Below are positions 43,287-55,094 of a DNA stretch of 64,000 nt, piece after piece; the first letter of the stretch is position 1, and the number at the start of each line of letters is the position of its first letter. Source of the DNA: Plasmodiophora brassicae (lineage: Eukaryota > Endomyxa > Phytomyxea > Plasmodiophorida > Plasmodiophoridae); assembly GCA_039704465.1 (NCBI GenBank), contig JASFAU010000017.1:1-64000 (forward strand), read 5' to 3'. Both the position numbers and the translations under genes were made by a program. The notes under the pieces were generated by a model. It had not been told where the DNA came from, searched no databases, and worked only from the letters and a program-made list of their open reading frames with translations.

Positions 43287-45017
43287 TCAGTTTATCGCTT
43301 GAACGGCCTTCTTGGCGGCGTCGTCGAGATTGTCGGCTGTGATGATGTTCATGCCGCTGTCCTGCAGAATTCGTTTGCCCAGATCGACATTGGTCCCTTC
43401 CAAGCGCACGATCAGCGGGACACTCAGCTTCACTGTCTTCCCGGCAGCCACAATGCCTGCAACGTCGCCAATCAGCACGGAACAAAGCAAGCACTGAGTG
43501 CACGCTAGCCGACCTTGTGCTATGACATCGCATTTCATGATACCACCTACGCAAGCGAAAACATCAGTGAGCCACCAGCTCAAGGAGCACATTAGGGACG
43601 AATCGTACCGAAGATGTTGATCTACAAAAGCGTGATTCTCAGAAACCAGAATGATCGACTCGGGTAATCCTCTTACCAGAATAGCCTTGACCTTGGGGTC
43701 ACCGTTCAGGATCTTGAACGCCTCAGCCACTTGCTTCTCGTTGGCATTGCCGCCGACCTGAAAACAGGTTAGGTTGCCAGCTTACAGTGTAACGCGATCG
43801 TAGGAACAGACATCAAGGAAGTTGGCAGGCTGGCCGCCGTTCAGCTTGATGATATCCATGGTCGCCATGGCGAGTCCAGCACCGTTAACCATACTAGGAA
43901 CAGATACATTAGACGGCGCATGTCGTACGCGTCCGGGCATACCATCCGATGTTGCCGTCAAGGCCGACATAGTTCAGTTCATGCTTCGCGGCAGCAACTT
44001 CGCGAGGATCCCTGTGCAACAATCTGTCAGCATCCCGGAAACAACATCATGCCGGTACGCGTACTCCATTGAGAAATCGCGCTGGGCGAACACGTCCTTG
44101 TGCCGGAAAGCGGCGTTATCGTCAAAGTTGATCTTGGCATCGACACAGTACACTTTGTGTTCGGGCGTCTCGACGAGCGGGTTGATCTCGACCTGGGTGG
44201 CGTCCTTGTCGATGAACAGGGCGTACAGGCGCTGCATCTGGTCGCGTGCATTCTGTCGGGCTGGCTCCGACGCGAACCCGAGCGCCTCGGCCAGCTTGGC
44301 CGTATCCGCATCGGTCAGACCGGTTTGACGATCGACCGATATCGTGAAGATGTCCGATGGGCTCTCCTCGGCGACCTGATCAGCAACCACAATGTGAACA
44401 TGCCCTGGTTATTGATCACATGGAATGCGACTCGTTTGTGACCTGCTCGATGTCCATGCCACCCTTCTTTGACGCGACAACGACGACGCCGTCGTGCGTG
44501 CGGTCCAGCAGGATTGCAAAGTACAATTCGCGATCGAATGAGATGCCTTCGTGGACGAGGACCTGCGAGCAGGGCTGTCCGGCCGGCCCGGTCTGCACGG
44601 TGATCAGGTTGGCGCCCAGCATGTGCTTGGCGTTATCGGCGATCTCCTCCGGCGTCGTGCAAACCTTGACACCGCCTGTAGGCCATCCGATGTTGGGTCA
44701 GAGATGTACACCCGCCAACGAGATAAACGGCGATTCGCACCTTTGAACCCGTTATCAAAGTGGCCTTTGCCTCGGCCGCCAGCAAGGATCTGTGCCTTGA
44801 CGACGAGCTCGCGCGCGTTGGGATTTTCAGTGACCAGGCGTCGCGCAACCTGCAGGGCACCATCGGGCGTGTCGGCGACATCACCCTTCTGGACATTGAC
44901 ACCGTACGACGCCATGATCGCCTTCGACTGGTACTCGTGCAGGTGCAGACAGCGATGTTGTCCTGGAGTCAGGCGGCGACCCAGGACATGTCGCAGACCG
45001 GCGCATCGGGCAAACAT
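43287..45017 (-). CDS. SUCLA2: Succinyl-CoA ligase beta subunit, mitochondrial, 9 exons
   Basis: Citrate-cycle enzyme subunit (succinyl-CoA plus ADP or GDP and phosphate to succinate plus nucleoside triphosphate). Exons: 45017-44741, 44675-44443, 44375-44065, 44011-43943, 43893-43812, 43757-43677, 43621-43609, 43546-43514, 43456-43287; sum 1269 nt, 422 aa. The start [16 protein letters not shown] makes an arginine-rich mitochondrial presequence; mature text begins [13 protein letters not shown]-grasp part: [60 protein letters not shown]. Ligase part: [62 protein letters not shown]. Exon 7 is only 13 nt (ATCAACATCTTCG) and is needed for the phosphate-loop motif NIFGG. Whether it is ADP- or GDP-specific cannot be told. 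Introns are 49-67 nt; three donors are GTC-type. Confidence 0.93.
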
Positions 45018-45931
45018 GTCACCCGTCCAACGCAGAACGGGACGACGAGGGTTGCCGGGCGAACGTTGCCGTAGGTGCGGGGCGCGCGCGCACACCGCCA
45101 CGCTATCCGGCACCAACACGGACGGAAGTGTGGGCGCTCGGCGCCACCAACGGCTCCACATAATACCGGTACGGTGCATTCTACTGAAGACGCCGCCCGC
45201 TACGTACCTACCGGCTGCGTGTGCCCGGGATCCATCCGACCTCAGGCATCAACACCAGCACGCGTACACAATCGCGTGCAAACAGGAGCCCGCGAACACG
45301 GCTTCTGACCGCGTAGCCTGTCGCCGGACAGTTCTTCGAAAGTGCCAATGACGTGGTGACATGCTGTCGAGACGTCGTCCGCGTTGGAGATGATGATGAG
45401 TGGCACCAGTGTAGTAAGCCGTCCGCGACCACGTTTCCCGAAACTGTCGCGGCAAGCAGAGGACGGGCTGGCAAGCAACAAAGTGAAGTGTTCACCTGGA
45501 CCTTCAGTCGTCCGATCGAGAGGCAGCTCGAAATAAACGCCGCGTTGAAATGCTGCTCGTTCTGGCTCCCTGGAACGTGTTGTGCGAGGGTCGGGACCTC
45601 GGGGGAGGGAGGGGGCAGACAGGCAACGCGTACCAGGACAGGGAAGGAGGGGGGGGGGGGACGAGGAAGGGGCAAAGTCCGAAGAGTCCGCGCGCGTTGC
45701 GGCGTTTTCCGTGGGTGGCCGGTCGCCGGGGCGGACGCCCGACCGCCCGTAAGCCCCGATTGGATGCCGACCGCCACACACCGTCATTCCGTTTAGTCCA
45801 GCGGACCCGTCTCGCACTACGCCGACAGACAGCTGCGCTCACGTGCGCGCGCTCCTGCACGTTTCGCGTCCCGTGCCCGTAACGCGTTGCACCGGCCGGG
45901 GTCGCGGCATCCTCGCTGCGCGCATCGCTCC
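45018..45931. promoter_or_regulatory. Divergent promoter region, SUCLA2 and USP
   Basis: 914 bp between two divergent starts. It contains a G-run of ten (45650-45660) in a GGGAAGGAGGGG context, and GC-rich sequence on the USP side. No TATA box or conserved gene was identified; long ORFs here have no family features. Confidence 0.35.
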
Positions 45932-48900
45932 ATGATCACGGATATCGACATGACACTGTCGATCGCACCCGCACCTGATGCGTCGTCCATCGATGAAACG
46001 CGCGACGACATTCTCCGTCTGTATCGAGAGATGCCGGACGGACGCCCAGGTAGCGCTGCATGATACGAAGATGCATCCGGCGTCTGACTCGTCGGTGGTG
46101 TCATCAGGCGACACCTGGTACCTTATCGATGCAGCATGGTGGTCCGCGAGCATTCTTAAACGGCTGCCACCCGCCCGTCTCACCAATGCCCGCATACTGC
46201 AACGGTCGGGTGCGTTGAAGCCCGAACTCATGGAAGGTTGGTCCTGTCGTTCCGTGTGCTGGCTGGGCGCTCCCGCTCACGGGCCCTGCACAGGTGTGTC
46301 GAACGACTACGTTCTCGTTAACGATGTCGTCTGGAGGAAGCTGCAGCAGAAATTCGACGTGGCACCAGAGGCGCACACGGCCAGGAAGGCGATTGCTGAC
46401 CACACCGGGGCGACCACCGTTGAGGTGTACCCGATGGCGTTCCGCGTCTGTACCTGCAATCGCGTCGGCAAGCTCAGGCGCACGCTCGACAGCAGTGTCG
46501 ACAGCGGCGTCGTGTCGCTCGACGAGGACGACGGAGTCGACAAGCAGGCCGCCTGGACCCAGGTCAAGTTCAGCCGCAAGCACCGCGTCCAGCACGTCAT
46601 TCGCAGGATCATGTCCCAGCTTCGGATCGATATGAGACGCGAATGTCGCTGGTGGCGCAGGGCGACGTACGTATGCCGTCGTTGGACTTTAGGTTGCGCA
46701 CTGACCTGCCTGCCTGCAGGGCGGCAGCACCATGGCAGCGCATTGACCTGAACCAGATCGACCGGGACGATGTCACCCTGGACGAGATCGACGTTGCGCA
46801 TGACGACTTCATCATGGTCGAACCGCGTAACCCTGATGGTGGTGCCGCGCTGCTGGCACCGCTGTCTGCGTCTGATGCCTGGGCAGATTCGTGGCCGACA
46901 GGTGCGCCCGACAGCCCGCCCGTCGTCCACCGTGCCCGGTTCGAGGTCGGCGGCGCCGTCGAGCTGTGGCTACCTCCCCAGGGGTGGCTGACGGCCAAGA
47001 TCGTCGCCGTCAACGACGACGTTGGCGGAATGGTATCTGAGAAGGCTCGCGTGCACAGCACGGTTCTCTGAGAGCCAACTGACGAGTCGCTCCCATGCTA
47101 CAGCTTGACGTGCAGCCCGATGAGATGCCGTCCAATTACATGAAGCGTGTCGCGTTTGATTCCCCCGACATCAGGGAGCCGGGTGCGGGTTCCAGGAGCC
47201 CTCCTCGTCATCCTGCAACGTCGTCTGTCCCTGCGCCGACGGCAACAGCAACGCCGTCGTCCCCGTCATCGTCGTCGTCGAACGGGAGTGCATCGGGGCG
47301 GAAACGGGCGCTGTCCAGCGAGGCGTATGCCCCGCCGGCCACCAAGTCGTCTGTGACGTTGCCGTTTCGCGGCCCCGGCATCAAGGGATTGGTGAACCTG
47401 GGCAACACCTGCTTCATGGCGTCGACGCTGCAGTGCCTGAACCGGACGATGCCCTTCACCGAGTACTTCCTCGACGGGTCGTACCTGGCCGACCTGAACA
47501 CGGGCAACCCGCTGGGCATGGGCGGCGAACTCGCCAAGGAGTACGCCGCTCTGATCCGGCAGATCTGGATGCCGCCCTCCCTGTCGAGCCGGCCCACGAT
47601 CGAGCCGTTCGGCATCAAGCGCGTCATCTCGAAGCACGCGCCCATGTTCTCCGGGTACCGGCAGCACGATTCGCAGGAGTTGCTGGCGTTCCTGCTCGAC
47701 GGCCTGCACGAGGACCTCAACCGGGTCACCGTCAAGCCGTACATTGCCACGGTCGACAGCGATGGCCGACCCGATGACGTTGTCGCCGCCGAATCCTGGC
47801 GGATGCACCTGGCTCGCAACCGGTCCGTCGTTGTCGACCTGTTCCAGGGCCAGCTCCGGTCCACGGTCGTGTGCCCGGACTGCGATCGCGTCTCTGTCAC
47901 GTTCGGTGTGTTTCGCATCGGGGTTTGCCGATCGGTTAGATGGCCACGCTGACCATGGGCGCTTGCGTGCCAGATCCAATGATGTACCTGTCGCTGCCGC
48001 TGACGGCGTTTGGCGTCACGACCATCCAGGTCACCATCGTCCGGATGGACGTGCGCATCCCTCCCGCTCGCCGCACGATGGAGCTCCCGAAGAACGGGAC
48101 GATTGCGAACCTGGCGGCCGCGGTCGCCGGCCAGATTGGCGTGGCCGACGCGCAGGTCGTCATCACCGAGATCTACCAGCACGACTACCACAAGACGTTC
48201 GCACCGCACGAGAAGCTGTCCAGCATCATGCCCAGCGACCTGGTCTTTGCCTACGAGTGCCCGGCCGATCGTGACGACTTCGACGTGCTCTGGGCGGTCA
48301 ACTACCACGTGGACCGTTACGCCGCCGGGTCGTCCAAGTTCGCCTACCCCCGCCCGCTGTTCGTCGAGCGCACCGCCACGCTCTCCAAGGGTGCCCTCCG
48401 CCTGAAGATCCTGGCCGACATCTGCACGCCGCTCTGCAAGCCTGGGACGGCGCTGCCGCTGGACGAGGCTCAGGTACGCGCCGCGTACAAGGCGTTGGTG
48501 CTGTGTGGGCGCGCCCCAACGTTCTGACGGCTGCCTCCAGGTCGAGCTCGTCAGTCGGGCGCAGTACAACGCGTCCCGATGCGTCCTGGACGAATCCGAC
48601 TCCACCGACCACCGGGTGGATCGCATCCCAAACCCGGGCATTCGCGTGCATTGGTCGGCGCATGCGGTCGCGTCGCTGTACGACCCGGCGAACAACGCCC
48701 TGGGCCGGTACGCGCCTTCGCACGGGTCGTCGTCGTCGTCGGGTCCGCGGGCCATGTCGTTGGAGGATTGCATCCAGCTGTTCACGGCCCAGGAGACGCT
48801 GTCGGCCGACGACCCGTGGTTCTGCTCCCGGTGCAAGGAGTTCCGGCAGGCGACGAAGAAGTTCGACCTGTGGCGCCTGCCCAAGATCCTCATCGTGCAC

Positions 48901-49281
48901 CTGAAACGATTCCAGTACACGACCTGGAGCCGCAGCAAGCTGGACCTGCCGGTCACGTACCCCATCGAAGGGCTGGACCTTTCCGAGTAAGCGTCGCCGG
49001 GCTGGCTGGCATCCGCCGCCGTCTCCTCCGTCCCGATGTGACCTGGCCGTGTCTTGTCGCACAGGTTCGTCCAGGGTCCGCGTGATGGCACGCCCGCGAT
49101 CTACGACCTGTATGCCATCTCGAACCATTACGGCGGGTACGGCGGCGGGCACTACACGGCCCTGGGGCGGTGCGACGGCGGCCAGTGGTACGCGTTCGAC
49201 GACGCGATGACCCGCCCGGTGGGCGCCTCCGAGCTGACCACGCGCGCCGCATACGTCCTGTTCTACGAGCGGCGCGATTAG
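45932..49281 (+). CDS. Ubiquitin carboxyl-terminal hydrolase, DUSP-type (USP4/11/15 or Ubp12-like), 8 exons
   Basis: Cysteine protease removing ubiquitin from proteins. Exons: 45932-46049, 46108-46236, 46294-46666, 46720-47032, 47104-47905, 47974-48473, 48541-48986, 49065-49281; sum 2898 nt, 965 aa. Order: DUSP domain (about 38-110, [37 protein letters not shown]), ubiquitin-like domain ([39 protein letters not shown]), a Ser/Pro-rich linker, then the split USP fold: Cys box [18 protein letters not shown] (Cys about 414), [20 protein letters not shown], zinc pairs CPDCDRV and [24 protein letters not shown], His box [14 protein letters not shown] (His about 923) and WYAFDD. All catalytic residues are present. 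Around exon 3/4 a second splice choice (donor near 46596, acceptor 46660) also keeps frame; the chosen one (GTACGT at 46667) keeps the ubiquitin-like fold. Confidence 0.93.
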
Positions 49282-49955
49282 CGTCCCGCACCGACAGGCG
49301 GTGTCGGCCGCCGCTAGCCGACGTCCGCGTGTGTGCCGGCCGACCCGGGATCGAGGTTGCCCCCGCTGCTGCCGCTGCTGCTGTTGTTGCCACGTCACAC
49401 AGCGGCCGTCGCCGCCGCCGCCTCCTCCCGTGTGGAATACATGAGTGCATTGGTTAGCGCAGGCCGGCCACGTGTGCGTGTGTCGGACGTGCACGCTGCG
49501 GGCGATGCATGGGTCGTCGTCTAGTCGAACGCGATCATGTCCTCCTCGAAGCGGTGCGACGCGGGATCTACAGATCGTGAAAGGGAATCAGGACGAGCGC
49601 CCGCGGCGGGTGTGCACACAGCGACCGGTTTCGGAGATCGACCCCAGGTCGGGTTCGAAGTCAGACGACGCGCGCCGCAGTCGGACAACGTCCTGCGGGC
49701 AGGCGCGCACGGTTACGAACGCGGGCGACCCAATCGGACAGGGCGCATCCGACCTTGACGTCGTCGGGCATGTGCTCCGTGGCCGCGTTGCGCACGTCGC
49801 TCGGCGTCAACGGCGACTGCGAGCGACCGCTGTCGTGGGCGACGCGCACACACACATCACTACCGGATGCACACGACGCGGTACATGCCGGGTACGTACG
49901 TGAGCGACCATCGGCGTCCGGCATTCGTCAGGGCTACACGCACGCGTCAGACGAC
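49282..49955. other. Intergenic, no gene recognised
   Basis: Between the USP stop and the end of a small minus-strand frame. Has CTG/TTG runs (GCTGCTGCCGCTGCTGCTGT near 49370). Nothing else supported. Confidence 0.4.
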
Positions 49956-50180
49956 TCAGCGGACCGGTGGCGGGGGCGGCAGTGCCGACATGCCTTCGGC
50001 GCGGCTGACCAGGTACTTCTGGTACCTGGCGGCGAACTGGCTGGCGGCCGTCGACCGCAGGGTGTCCGGCGTCCCGTCGCGCACGAGCGGCGCCAGGTTC
50101 AGCATCTCGGCCAGGAACGGGAACGCGGGCGCCGCCGTCGTACAGCCCTCGCGGGAGTCGAGCGACCCGCGCCGGCTCAT
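49956..50180 (-). CDS. Hypothetical 74-aa protein
   Basis: ATG at 50180 gives MSRRGSLDSREG (a basophilic-kinase type RRGS site), then AFPFLAEMLNLAPLVRDGT and TAASQFAARYQKYLVSRAEG with amphipathic helix character, ending in a Pro run (ALPPPPPVR). It is divergent from the glycosyltransferase-like gene, 183 bp away. No family recognised; the frame stays open upstream, so length is uncertain. Confidence 0.45.
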   Translation of the reverse strand: MSRRGSLDSREGCTTAAPAFPFLAEMLNLAPLVRDGTPDTLRSTAASQFAARYQKYLVSRAEGMSALPPPPPVR

Positions 50181-50362
50181 GCTGTCTCTCCTTCCGTCTC
50201 TCTGCTGCTGCGCGACTCGAACACGCGGCCGCGACGCGCGCGCGCGGTGGCAATGCGCGCGGACCGGGCGCGGGCGCGTCGGGAGCGGCCCCGGCCCGCG
50301 CCGAACGACCACTGCGGCGGGTCGTCCGTCCGGCGACGTCATCGCCCCTCCCCCCTCCGCAC

Positions 50363-51661
50363 ATGTCGCCGCCGCCTCGTCGGTGCCCGCCCTGGCTGCC
50401 CATCCTGGTGGTCGCCAGCCTGGTCCTGTCGCTGCAGTTGACGTACCAGGCGGCCAGCACGTTCCCGGTGGCCCGGCGCGGCGAACCGCCGCAGCAGCAG
50501 GGCGGCGTCGGCCCCCGCTTCTCCATCGTCTGCCGGATGTACTCGGGGACGGCGCCGGAATGGTGGCAGGCGTTCGTCGTCGGCCACCAGCTGTTCTGGC
50601 CGCGCGCCTGGACCAACTCGGACGTCGTCGTCGTCCTCGACGCCGAGTCGGCGCACGACTGGCGCGTCGCCTCCGTCCTGTCGCGCCTGCCGCCCTTCCC
50701 CGCCGTCGTCTTCGAGGCGAAACCCGGACCCGGCGTCCTGTGCGCCTCGTTCCGCTCCGAGGGGTACTGCCGGCAGATGTACTCGAACTTCTTCGCCGAC
50801 CGCCAGACCGAGGCCGACTTTGTCGGCTTCGTCGACAGCGACACGATGTTCATCACGCCCGTCGCCGTCGGCGACCTGTTCGTCGGGGGCAAGCCGCGCG
50901 TCAGCGCCTACAACGGCTGCTGCACCGGGTGGAACTCGCCGATCGAGCGCGCCATCGGCGGGAAACCCGTCGCCGAGTTCATGACGTCGTCCAGCTTCCC
51001 GTTCATCGTCCACCGGGCGCACTTCGCGCCGATGCGCGCCCACATCGCGCGCACGCTCGGCGCCGCCACGTTCGACGACGCGTTCCACACGATCTGCGCC
51101 GAGTACGGCGAACAGTACAGGCAGGGAACGGGCGTCTGGGACGCGGGCGCGCGCGCAATCTAACCGTGTGCTCTGTGTGTGTGTGTGTGCGCCTGTGCAC
51201 ACAGCCAGTACGACCTGATGGGCCACTACCTGTGGTACGCGCATCGCGACGACTACGCGTGGCACTTCCGGGCGCCGCGCGGCCACGACGCGTTCCAGGC
51301 GGCGCAGAGCGACGACGCCGACGTGCTGGCGGCCATGCAGACGCGCCCGGCCGTCTCGCTGATGAAGATGATCGGGCACAGCGACTTCGGGTCGCTGCTG
51401 ACCGTCTGGAGCGACTACGTCTGCGTGGCGGCGAACTGGACGGCGCCCGGCTGCCCGCTGCTGGCCGCGTCGCCGCACCGGGACGCCATCGAGGACGGCG
51501 TCCACTGGAACATGTTCGTCGACTGGAACACGGTGCCCGGCGCCGCCGCCGAGCGCGGCCTGCCGCTCGGCCAGAAGCGCTTCTACCCGCGCCTCGAGAC
51601 GCCCGTCGACGGCTACAAGGACCTGGCCCGGCGGCGGCAGGCACACCCGGACCAGTGGTAA
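50363..51661 (+). CDS. Type II membrane protein, glycosyltransferase-like, 2 exons
   Basis: Begins MSPPPRRCPPW followed by one signal-anchor helix (LPILVVASLVLSLQLTY), then a luminal domain: RFSIVCRMYSGTAPEWWQAF, DVVVVLDAES, FVGFVDSDTMFITPV with a DxD-like DSD, and after the intron QYDLMGHYLWYAHR. The layout (short cytosolic tail, one TM, DxD in a Rossmann-like sheet) is that of Golgi glycosyltransferases; donor and acceptor are unknown. Exon 2 starts at 51205 after ...CACACAG, preceded by a (GT)n tract. Exon 1 ends at 51114 (GTACAG donor, 402 aa total) or 51102 (GTACGG, 398 aa); both keep frame. A stop at 51161 rules out read-through. Functional class is inference. Confidence 0.75.
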
Positions 51662-51994
51662 TGAACACGGTCGACGACGATGAATGGTCGCCCGCCTGCT
51701 GTAGGTTCGTCAGCCGGCCCGCCCAGGTCTGGCCCGCCTGCCGGACCCACCGCACGCGCCGCCCAGCAGCAGGCCCGAGTGGGCGACGGCACGCGACGTG
51801 CTGACAGCGTGGTCGACGCCGTCGCGGGCGCGGAGCACGATCTCGGCGACGCGGCACGGGCGGCCATCTCGGTTCGGCGGGCCGGGGATCGCCACCTCCT
51901 CCCCCGTCTACGAACCGGGGTCCTGTTGTGACGAACAGGAAGACATGTCCACTTCGACAGATGCGATCGTCGTCGTTCAGGATACGTTCAGTGA

Positions 51995-53260
51995 CTAGAA
52001 GACACGGAGCCGGATCTGCTCCATGGTCAGGAACATGACCAGGTTCCAGGACCCGATGCGGGCGTAGTTGGCGACGAACCCCTTGTAGAACGCGAGAACG
52101 CCTTCGTTGCGCGCGATCTGCACGTCAACCGGCATCGTTCACCATTCACACTGGGACACGCGCGGTGCCAACCCCAGGGTACCTTGAGGGCGCAGTCGAG
52201 CGCGCCGTCGTACAGTTTGACGCCATCAGCGCCCGTCGTTGAATTCATGACCCTTGTCTTGATCTGCAGCGGTGAACAGTCATGGTTGGTCTCCGTTGTA
52301 CACGCTCAGGTGACAACGTACCACGTCGACAGGAGACCCGACGACAGTCGCAGAAAACCCAGCCGCCAGCGCGCACCTGGACGCCCCGATTAATGATGGC
52401 TGGCCGGGTCACGAGCGCGTTATGCTACGTACACGACGTGGGTGACGACATCGTCCTTGAAGTACGACGTTTCCAGGGCCATCGACTTGAACTGGTCATA
52501 CGTGGCCAGCTCAGCGGCGTTGATGATGGAGTTGCGGGCGATGTTGGGCAGGATGCCGGTCCAGAACCCGGCCACGCCTTCGGTCCTGGCGATCTGTCGC
52601 ACCGCATCCGTCATGCCCGCGTACCGGGGCGGGGTCCCAGGCGGTAGGCGGCCTTGCGCTTGCAGACGGATCTATAAGGGCCGGGATATCGTGACAGCAT
52701 CGGGTGCAAACGTCGACACGTTCCAGCAGCGTACCTTGATGAGGTCGACGGGGTTGGCAACGGAAATGCCAATGCAGCCCGTGGCGAGGCCAGCCGCGAT
52801 ACGCGTTGCCAGGCCGGTATCACCCTGCCCGATCCAGTCCCGAGTGGGGCCGTACAGCCCAATACGCAACGGCGCGTACACGATCTGACGCGCCAGCCCG
52901 GCCGACACCCTGTGCACAGAGCGCGAATAACGAACCAGGTGGGCAGACACTGCCTTGGCACAGACCCTTTCCACAGAGACGCAGGGGATTCGTCAACGGC
53001 GATACGCGCCACCGTCTGGAATAGACCCGTGTACACGCCGCCCGATCGGCCTGCCTGGGCGATCGCGACGGCATCCACGCGTGAGCAGGCGTGGCGCGTC
53101 GCCGGGTGCCCATGCGGGCGCGCACCTGGATCTGCAGGCGCACCTTGGCCGTGTCGATCGGGATGGTGGCGACCTCGGCGACGCAGGCGGCGACGCCCGA
53201 CGCGCCCATCATCTGCAACATGGTCGGCGCCGGTCGACCCGCATCGCCGCCGTGCGCCAT
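51995..53260 (-). CDS. UCP: Mitochondrial carrier, uncoupling-protein type, 7 exons
   Basis: Six-TM carrier of the inner mitochondrial membrane (SLC25). Exons: 53260-53126, 53054-52966, 52909-52735, 52671-52433, 52376-52322, 52263-52183, 52117-51995; sum 897 nt, 298 aa, the family's usual length. Three carrier signatures: PIDTAKVRLQIQ, NPVDLIKIRLQAQGRLPPG, SPVDVIKTRVMN. UCP-like features are GVAGFWTGILPNIARNSIIN with AAELATYDQFK, and the C-terminal YKGFVANYARIGSWNLVMFL. These match plant-type UCPs, which move protons or dicarboxylates; a dicarboxylate carrier is the alternative. Introns are 56-71 nt. Confidence 0.9.
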
Positions 53261-53433
53261 CCACGGGGCCTCGTCTAACCGTTGCCCCAATCACGTACCT
53301 ACCTCACAGCCCGGGACGCACTCGCCAAACGACCATTAGGGCGCCGCCCATATAATTATCACCGGGAGAGCAGTCTCGGACAGGACGGCACATGCACGCA
53401 CACACACGAGTGTCTTCATAGGGCGACGGGATG

Positions 53434-54018
53434 TTATTTGGCTTCGCCGGCGTCCTCCATCATGGCGTCCTGGGCGGCGATGAACCTGAGGACGTCGCGC
53501 TTGCAGGTCTCCTGGATCTCGCCGGCCACGACGACCTCGTCCAGAATGTAGTACGCCTTGTGGAAGTTGAAGATCAGGTCCAGCTCGCAGACCTGGACAG
53601 ACCCCGTTCAGGACGTGGAAAGGCGCGCACCGGCCAGCGCGGGACGGACGTTGCCAAAGTACCGGTCGAGCGTCTCGACGTACAGTTGGATGCTCTCCAG
53701 GGCGTCCAGTTCGTTATGGAACACGTCGATCGAGCAGACGAAGTACAGCGACGCGTATCTATCCTCACAGGGCGGGAGGGGCGCGCGCATGTCAGAAGGG
53801 GGGGGGGCAGGAACGATCCGTCCGCCATCCTACCGTTTGTAGACGATCTTCTCGTCCCTCCATTCGACAACGTTGCAGGCCTTAGCGGGTCGGGACAGGA
53901 CCAGGCCGGACACTTCCCGGATGAACCGCGCCTTGTCCTTCGCCGCGTACGTGTTGTACCACTTTGTCAGGCGCACCTTTCCCTGACGGGATATCAGCAG
54001 CATAAAATTGATCTGCAC
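53434..54018 (-). CDS. AP1S: AP-1 complex sigma subunit, 3 exons
   Basis: Small chain of the clathrin adaptor AP-1 at the trans-Golgi and endosomes. Exons: 54018-53834, 53758-53650, 53592-53434; sum 453 nt, 150 aa. Text: [76 protein letters not shown] and a C-terminal helix [31 protein letters not shown] wording is typical of sigma1 rather than sigma2. Intron 1 includes a G/C homopolymer run (53797-53806). The 5' end is 174 bases from the UCP start on its other side, both on the minus strand. Confidence 0.93.
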
Positions 54019-54382
54019 GGCATTCGTTCAGCCACCCTGCCGCCTGCCCGTGGAACGCCCCCCGCTGGCCTGCCCTACCATCGTTGACGTCCGCCCGGCT
54101 CCAGGCGACACTCGAACGACCCCGATCTGGCACTGGGAGCACCACCACCACCACCACCGGGACGAGCAAAAACAACAACCTTTCGTGGTCCCATTTCGAG
54201 GCCGTGTTTTTGCTGGTGACGGACGGACGACTGACGACACCGCACAGTGGAGCCGTGACAGAAATAACAGCGCCGGGCCACAGCGCAACTCGGAACGATC
54301 GGGACTACGTCCTACTGATGGCACGGGGATGATTTATCACGAGAGAGCAAGATATTTCAAATGACGTCAGCGTGCAGTGGCA

Positions 54383-54811
54383 ATGCTGGTAACTGGGTGT
54401 CGACGCAGGCTGCCGTCGTTGGGCGATGGTGGTAGCAACCCTGACGACGGCGGTGCCGACGATATTGACGACGCCAACGCGAATTTGCCGACGGCGAACG
54501 GCGCCGTGACAACCTTACGGAATCGGGCCGAGTTGTCCGGCGTCATCGCAGACAGGTCCATGCCGTGCGCCGTTCTGTTCATGACGACATGGTCGTCGTC
54601 GGCCGCGAAACTGGCCCGGTTCTGGGCCGCCCTGGCCGACATATCCGTCCGCGTGCGGTTCTATCAGGTCGACGTCGACCGCGCTGGGCGCATCGACCCT
54701 TCGGTCACCGGCTGCCCAACCGCCCTGTTCTACTACCAAGGCGCCCAAGTGGGGCGCATTGTCGGCGGGGATCGCGTCAAGATCGTCGAGAAGGTCGTCC
54801 TCCTGTCATAA
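54383..54811 (+). CDS. Thioredoxin-fold protein lacking CxxC
   Basis: A 142-aa intronless frame. The first 55 residues are Asp/Gly-rich. The rest shows a thioredoxin fold: LRNRAELSGVIAD, the strand CAVLFMTTW, then SSSAAKLARFW where CxxC should stand, VRVRFYQVDVDRAG, and the cis-Pro loop GCPTALFYYQGAQVGRIVGG. Both redox Cys are absent (TWSSSAAK), so it cannot be a standard disulfide reductase; a binding or chaperone-like role is possible. It is divergent from AP1S. Confidence 0.65.
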   Translation: MLVTGCRRRLPSLGDGGSNPDDGGADDIDDANANLPTANGAVTTLRNRAELSGVIADRSMPCAVLFMTTWSSSAAKLARFWAALADISVRVRFYQVDVDRAGRIDPSVTGCPTALFYYQGAQVGRIVGGDRVKIVEKVVLLS

Positions 54812-55094
54812 CGCGAAGGCGTACGACGGCACAGGACCAGATGGACAGGTCGCTACTGTAATACAATATCAAACACGTCATTGCTCGCGCGCGCACCCGA
54901 CGTCAACGCGACCTGCGAAGCAGCGTCGTTCGTTCGCCTGACCGATCCGCGGCGATTTGCTGCGCGACGCAACGCCGTCGCGGGCCACCACATTGCTGCT
55001 GGTAGCCGGGGGCCAGGACGACCGCTGACGGATCACATAGACCCGGCCCCCCTGACTCATATACTGTACGGTCGTCTATCGCCTATCGGTCCCG

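Noticed and set aside
43943..44011. Apparent frameshift in succinyl-CoA ligase exon 4
   Set aside because: Re-reading showed the direct repeat GAACTGAACT is complete; the exon keeps frame ([12 protein letters not shown]).
47208..49091. 627-aa minus-strand open frame
   Set aside because: Antisense shadow of the USP exons; it crosses real introns and has no domain.
49867..51804. 645-aa plus-strand open frame
   Set aside because: Low-complexity Arg/Ala/Pro text out of frame with the glycosyltransferase-like gene, caused by high GC.
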